Shown: positions 61,052-64,000 of the stretch, piece after piece
How positions within the stretch are numbered: the first letter of the stretch is position 1
Layout: each line of letters begins with the position of its first letter
Source of the DNA: Burkholderiales bacterium
GTDB taxonomy: Bacteria > Pseudomonadota > Gammaproteobacteria > Burkholderiales > Burkholderiaceae_C
Direction: 5' to 3'
Length of the DNA: 64,000 bases
NCBI GenBank assembly: GCA_011391155.1
Contig: JAABRA010000110.1
Location: 25,721-89,720 of the forward strand
Program-made: the position numbers and the translations under genes
The notes under the pieces: model-generated
Seen by the model: the letters and a program-made list of their open reading frames with translations, nothing else
Database searches by the model: none
What the model was told of the DNA's origin: nothing

Positions 61052-62863
61052 ATGTACCACTACACCGACTTCGACACCCAATTCGTCAAGCTTCGCGCGG
61101 CCCAGCACCGCGACCAGCTCGAGCGCTGGCAGGCCGGCCAGCTCAGCGAGGATCAGTTCCGTCCGCTGCGCCTGCAAAACGGCTGGTACGTGCAGCGTTA
61201 CGCGCCGATGCTGCGCGTGGCTGTGCCCTATGGCGAACTGTCCAGCGCGCAGGTGCGCGTGCTGGCGAGAATCGCCCGCGAATACGACCGGCCCGACGCC
61301 GCCTTGCTGGCCGAGGCGCAAGCCACGCAGGACCGCATCAGCGACTTCCCGGCGCCGCGCCTGAAGTCCGGCTACGGGCACTTCTCGACGCGCCAGAACG
61401 TGCAGTTCAACTGGATTCCGCTGGACAAGTCCGCCGACGTGATGGATCTGCTGGCCAGCGTGCACCTGCACGGCATCCAGACCAGCGGCAACTGCATCCG
61501 CAACATCACCAGCGACGAGCGTGCCGGCATCGCCGTCGATGAGATCGCCGACCCGCGCCCCTTCGCGGAAATCCTGCGCCAGTGGAGCACGCTGCATCCG
61601 GAGTTCGCCTTCCTGCCGCGCAAGTTCAAGATCGCGATTTCCGGCGCCCGCGAAGACCGCGCCGCCACCGCCTGGCACGACGTGGGACTGCACCTGATCC
61701 GCAGTGAAGGCGAGGCCACGCACGGCGTCGGCGAGGGCGAACTGGGCTTCAAGGTGCTGGTCGGCGGCGGCATGGGCCGCACACCCGTCATTGCCAGCGT
61801 GATCCGCGAGTTCCTGCCGTGGAACCAGATCATGAATTACCTCGAAGCCGTGGTGCGCGTCTACAACCGCTGGGGCCGGCGCGACAACCTGTACAAGGCG
61901 CGCATCAAGATTCTGGTGAAGGCCGAAGGCCAGCGCTACATCGACGAGGTCGAGGCCGAATACCGGCAGATCATTGACCATGACGGCGCGCCGCACACCA
62001 TTTCCCAGGCCGAGCTCGACCGGGTACGCGCCTCCTTCGTGCCGCCCACGCTGCACCGCAGCGGGAAAACAGCGGACGTGAAGGTCTCGCAAATCCTGCG
62101 CGCCGCCGCCGAGAACGACGTCGAATTCAGCCGCTGGCTGAAGCAGAACGTCGCCCCGCACCAGAACCCCGACCTGCGCGCCGTCACGCTGTCGTTCAAG
62201 CGCCTGGGCCAGGCCCCGGGCGACGCCACGGCCGAGCAGCTCGACATTGCCGCCGATCTGGCCGACACCTTCAGCGCCGGGGAACTGCGCGTGACGCACG
62301 ACCAGAACCTGCTGTTGCCCTGGGTGCGCTGCGACCAGCTGCCCGAGCTCTGGCGCGCCGCGCACCAGGCCGGTTTTGCCCGCTCCAACGTCCGCCTGCT
62401 GACCGACATGATCGCCTGCCCCGGCGGCGATTTCTGCGCGCTGGCCAACGCCCGCTCGATTCCCCTGGCCGCGGTGATCATGGAGCGCTACCAGGACCTC
62501 GACGAACTGCACGACCTGGGCGAGATCGACCTGCACATCAGCGGCTGCATCAACTCCTGCGGACACCACCACAGCGGCCACATCGGCATTCTGGGCGTGG
62601 ACAAGGATGGCAAGGAGTGGTACCAGGTCACGCTCGGTGGCTCGGACGGCTCCGCACTGTCGGGCGCACCGGGGGCCGGCAAGGTGGTCGGCCCGTCGTT
62701 TTCGGCGGCCGAAGTGCCGGACGTGATCGAGGCCCTGCTGGACACCTACCGCGCGCTGCGCCAGGGCACCGAGACCTTCATCGCCACGCTGCGCCGCGTC
62801 GGCCCCGACGCCTTCAAGGCGGCCGCCCATGCCGCGCGCCACCCCGAAGAAACCACCGCCTGA
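61052..62863 (+). CDS. cysI: sulfite reductase hemoprotein (nitrite/sulfite reductase family)
   Basis: The enzyme reduces sulfite to sulfide with six electrons through a [4Fe-4S] cluster and siroheme. The 603-residue product has the ferredoxin-like repeats ('GHFSTRQNVQFNWIPL', 'TSGNCIRNITSDERAGIA'), 'FKVLVGGGMGRTPVIAS', and the cluster cysteines in 'IACPGGDFCALANARS' and 'HISGCINSCGHHHSGHIG'. It lies between the TSUP gene and DUF934-cysH, so sulfite rather than nitrite is the likely substrate. Confidence 0.95.
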   Translation: MYHYTDFDTQFVKLRAAQHRDQLERWQAGQLSEDQFRPLRLQNGWYVQRYAPMLRVAVPYGELSSAQVRVLARIAREYDRPDAALLAEAQATQDRISDFPAPRLKSGYGHFSTRQNVQFNWIPLDKSADVMDLLASVHLHGIQTSGNCIRNITSDERAGIAVDEIADPRPFAEILRQWSTLHPEFAFLPRKFKIAISGAREDRAATAWHDVGLHLIRSEGEATHGVGEGELGFKVLVGGGMGRTPVIASVIREFLPWNQIMNYLEAVVRVYNRWGRRDNLYKARIKILVKAEGQRYIDEVEAEYRQIIDHDGAPHTISQAELDRVRASFVPPTLHRSGKTADVKVSQILRAAAENDVEFSRWLKQNVAPHQNPDLRAVTLSFKRLGQAPGDATAEQLDIAADLADTFSAGELRVTHDQNLLLPWVRCDQLPELWRAAHQAGFARSNVRLLTDMIACPGGDFCALANARSIPLAAVIMERYQDLDELHDLGEIDLHISGCINSCGHHHSGHIGILGVDKDGKEWYQVTLGGSDGSALSGAPGAGKVVGPSFSAAEVPDVIEALLDTYRALRQGTETFIATLRRVGPDAFKAAAHAARHPEETTA

Positions 62864-62881
62864 GCTCCCGGCGGACCCTGG

Positions 62882-62920
62882 AAATAGTATGAAAATCATA
62901 GCTCACAATGACCATTCCAC
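62882..62920 (-). repeat. interspersed ~40-bp repeat, copy F, overlapping the DUF934 start
   Basis: Read on the minus strand the copy is GGAATGGTCATTGTGAGCTA followed by TGATTTTCATACTATTTC. On the plus strand it contains the ATG at 62889 and encodes roughly MKIIAHNDHS, the first residues of the DUF934 domain. Confidence 0.6.
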
Positions 62921-64000
62921 GCTGGGAGAAGGTCAAAAAACCCTTGAAATTCCGAATACCGTCGATCCGCGGGCCTTCGATCTTGCGGGTGTTGCCCGCA
63001 TCGACCTGCATTTCCCCAAATTCACCGACGGCCGGGCCTACAGCCAGGCTTTCCTGCTGCGCCGGCGCCTGGGTTTTCTGGGCGAAATCCGCGCCACTGG
63101 CGACGTGCTGATCGACCAGCTGGTGCAGATGCAGCGCAGCGGCTTCAACGCCGCCGTGCTGCGCGAAGGCGTGGACGCCAGCGCCGCGCAACGCCAGTTC
63201 GAACGCTTCAGCGCCTTCTACCAGGGCGATGCCGTCAATCCGCAACCCCATTTTTACCAGGACCACTCCATGACCACCTCCTCCGCCCGCCCACTGCCAG
63301 CATCCGTTACGGCTGCCACGGCGATCGACATCCATGCCCGCGCCTCGGCCACCTTTGACGCCAAGCTGGCCGAGACACTCGACCTGCTGCGCGACGCGGC
63401 CCAGCGCGCACCCGCCACGCAGGCCAGCAGCCTGGGCGCGGAAGACATGGTGATCACCCACCTGATCAACGCCCATGCGCTGCCGATCTCCGTCTTCGTG
63501 CTGGAGACCGGCGCGCTCCACGCCGAGACGCTCGCCCTGCTGGAACAGCTCCAGACCCAGCAGGCGGCCCACCCGCACGCACCGCTGACGATCTATCGCC
63601 CGGTGCAGACGTCGGTGATCCAGTTCGTCAAGCGCGAAGGCCCGGAGGCGATGTACCAGAGCATCGATCTGCGCAAGGCCTGCTGTGGCATCCGCAAGAT
63701 GGAGCCGCTGGGCCGCGCCCTGGCGGGCCAGAAGGCCTGGCTCACCGGCCTGCGCCGCGAGCAGTCCGGCGCCCGCGCCGAGGTGCCGCTCATCGACAGC
63801 ACCGAGCTTGCCCCCAAGGGCCTGCTCAAGTTCAACCCGCTGGCCAACTGGACCTGGGGCGACGTGTGGCACTACATCGCGCTGCACCAGGTCGCCTACA
63901 ACCCGCTGCACGACCACCATTTCCCAAGCATTGGCTGCGCGCCCTGCACCCGCGCCATCAGCCTGGGCGAGGATTTCCGCGCCGGCCGCTGGTGGTGGGA
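62889..64000 (+). CDS. cysH: DUF934 domain fused in frame to APS/PAPS reductase CysH (3' end cut by window)
   Basis: From ATG 62889 one frame runs without a stop to the window end (370 codons). Codons 1-127 are a DUF934 protein, usually a separate gene beside cysI and cysH ('LAGVARIDLHFPKFTDGRAY', 'LRRRLGFLGEIRATGDVLID', 'QLVQMQRSGFNAAVLREG', 'FSAFYQGDAVNPQPHFY'). From Met 63270 in the same frame follows CysH: 'SSLGAEDMVITHLIN', 'VFVLETGALHAETLALLEQL', 'LRKACCGIRKMEPLGRAL', 'WLTGLRREQSGARAEVP' and 'SIGCAPCTRAISLGEDFRAG'. The CC...CxxC cysteines indicate a [4Fe-4S] APS reductase. An AGGA lies 9 bp before Met 63270, so CysH may also be made alone. Confidence 0.9.
   Translation, partial: MKIIAHNDHSTLGEGQKTLEIPNTVDPRAFDLAGVARIDLHFPKFTDGRAYSQAFLLRRRLGFLGEIRATGDVLIDQLVQMQRSGFNAAVLREGVDASAAQRQFERFSAFYQGDAVNPQPHFYQDHSMTTSSARPLPASVTAATAIDIHARASATFDAKLAETLDLLRDAAQRAPATQASSLGAEDMVITHLINAHALPISVFVLETGALHAETLALLEQLQTQQAAHPHAPLTIYRPVQTSVIQFVKREGPEAMYQSIDLRKACCGIRKMEPLGRALAGQKAWLTGLRREQSGARAEVPLIDSTELAPKGLLKFNPLANWTWGDVWHYIALHQVAYNPLHDHHFPSIGCAPCTRAISLGEDFRAGRWWW

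Noticed and set aside
60722..62899. A 725-codon open frame on the minus strand opposite TSUP and cysI
   Set aside because: It is antisense to a well-conserved sulfite reductase with all cluster cysteines; the product is low-complexity Val/Ala/Gly/His text.
1..64000. CRISPR arrays, insertion sequences, integrases, prophage genes, riboswitches, rRNA
   Set aside because: No regular direct repeats with spacers, no transposase or integrase motifs, no recognisable riboswitch cores (TPP, FMN, SAM, cobalamin) and no rRNA sequence were seen.

Overview
The window is about 64 kb of GC-rich chromosome from a betaproteobacterium, most likely order Burkholderiales and family Comamonadaceae (Rhodoferax, Polaromonas and Variovorax types). 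The evidence is the gene order (rpsP-rimM-trmD-rplS, thrS-infC-rpmI-rplT-pheS-pheT-ihfA-merR, hda-HAD-pcnB-folK, DUF3579-argD-argF, TSUP-cysI-DUF934-cysH), the protein sequences, and a short interspersed repeat. No transposase, integrase, CRISPR array or rRNA was seen. Almost all of the sequence is core chromosome; the accessory part is the left 13.5 kb.

Layout. (1) 1-13,420 holds part of a type VI secretion system. On the minus strand, from tssA at 11.66 kb down to tssH at 0.65 kb, the order is tssA, tssB, tssC, hcp, tagJ, tssE, tssF, tssG, tssH(clpV): sheath, inner tube, baseplate and recycling ATPase. The membrane complex (tssJLM), tssK and vgrG are not here and presumably lie beyond the left edge, where a convergent second TssC-like gene is cut. 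A secreted FecR-domain protein is divergent from tssA. (2) 13.5-22.7 kb holds housekeeping and membrane genes (GlcG, BI-1, SirB2, YbaN, a RhlE-type helicase, oligoribonuclease, M48 protease, pcd, rsgA, a CobD/CbiB homologue). (3) 22.8-25.7 kb is the rpsP-rimM-trmD-rplS operon with a Nudix gene. (4) 25.8-34.5 kb holds GNAT and TM2 genes, a phosphate transporter pair behind a Pho-box-like site, folK-pcnB-HAD-hda, purM and sirB1. (5) 34.6-42.7 kb holds murJ, rpsT, DUF3579, argD-argF-ykgJ and the kynurenine operon kynB-kynU-kynA. (6) 42.7-51.5 kb holds an FAD monooxygenase, tRNA-His, ppiD, tRNA-Val, hupB, a DMT transporter, pgsA, uvrC, tRNA-Pro, a MerR regulator and ihfA. (7) 51.5-58.6 kb is the translation operon thrS-infC-rpmI-rplT-pheST. 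(8) 58.8-64.0 kb holds an orphan amino-acid-type binding protein and the start of a sulfate assimilation operon: TSUP transporter, cysI, and DUF934 read in frame into cysH.

The observations most worth following are these. DUF934 and CysH form one uninterrupted reading frame. At least six copies of a ~40-bp repeat are scattered between genes, two of them supplying N-terminal codons of genes. infC starts at a rare ATC codon, proven by an in-frame stop two codons upstream. The pit accessory gene has a two-unit Pho box with 11-bp periodicity. hcp carries a perfect 12-bp hairpin near its 3' end. A REP-like palindrome pair sits inside the rplT-pheS gap. Terminator-like hairpins stand just in front of thrS and ppiD. 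I found no clearly new multi-gene system; the nearest candidates are the T6SS-linked FecR/NTF2-like protein and the second TssC-like gene.
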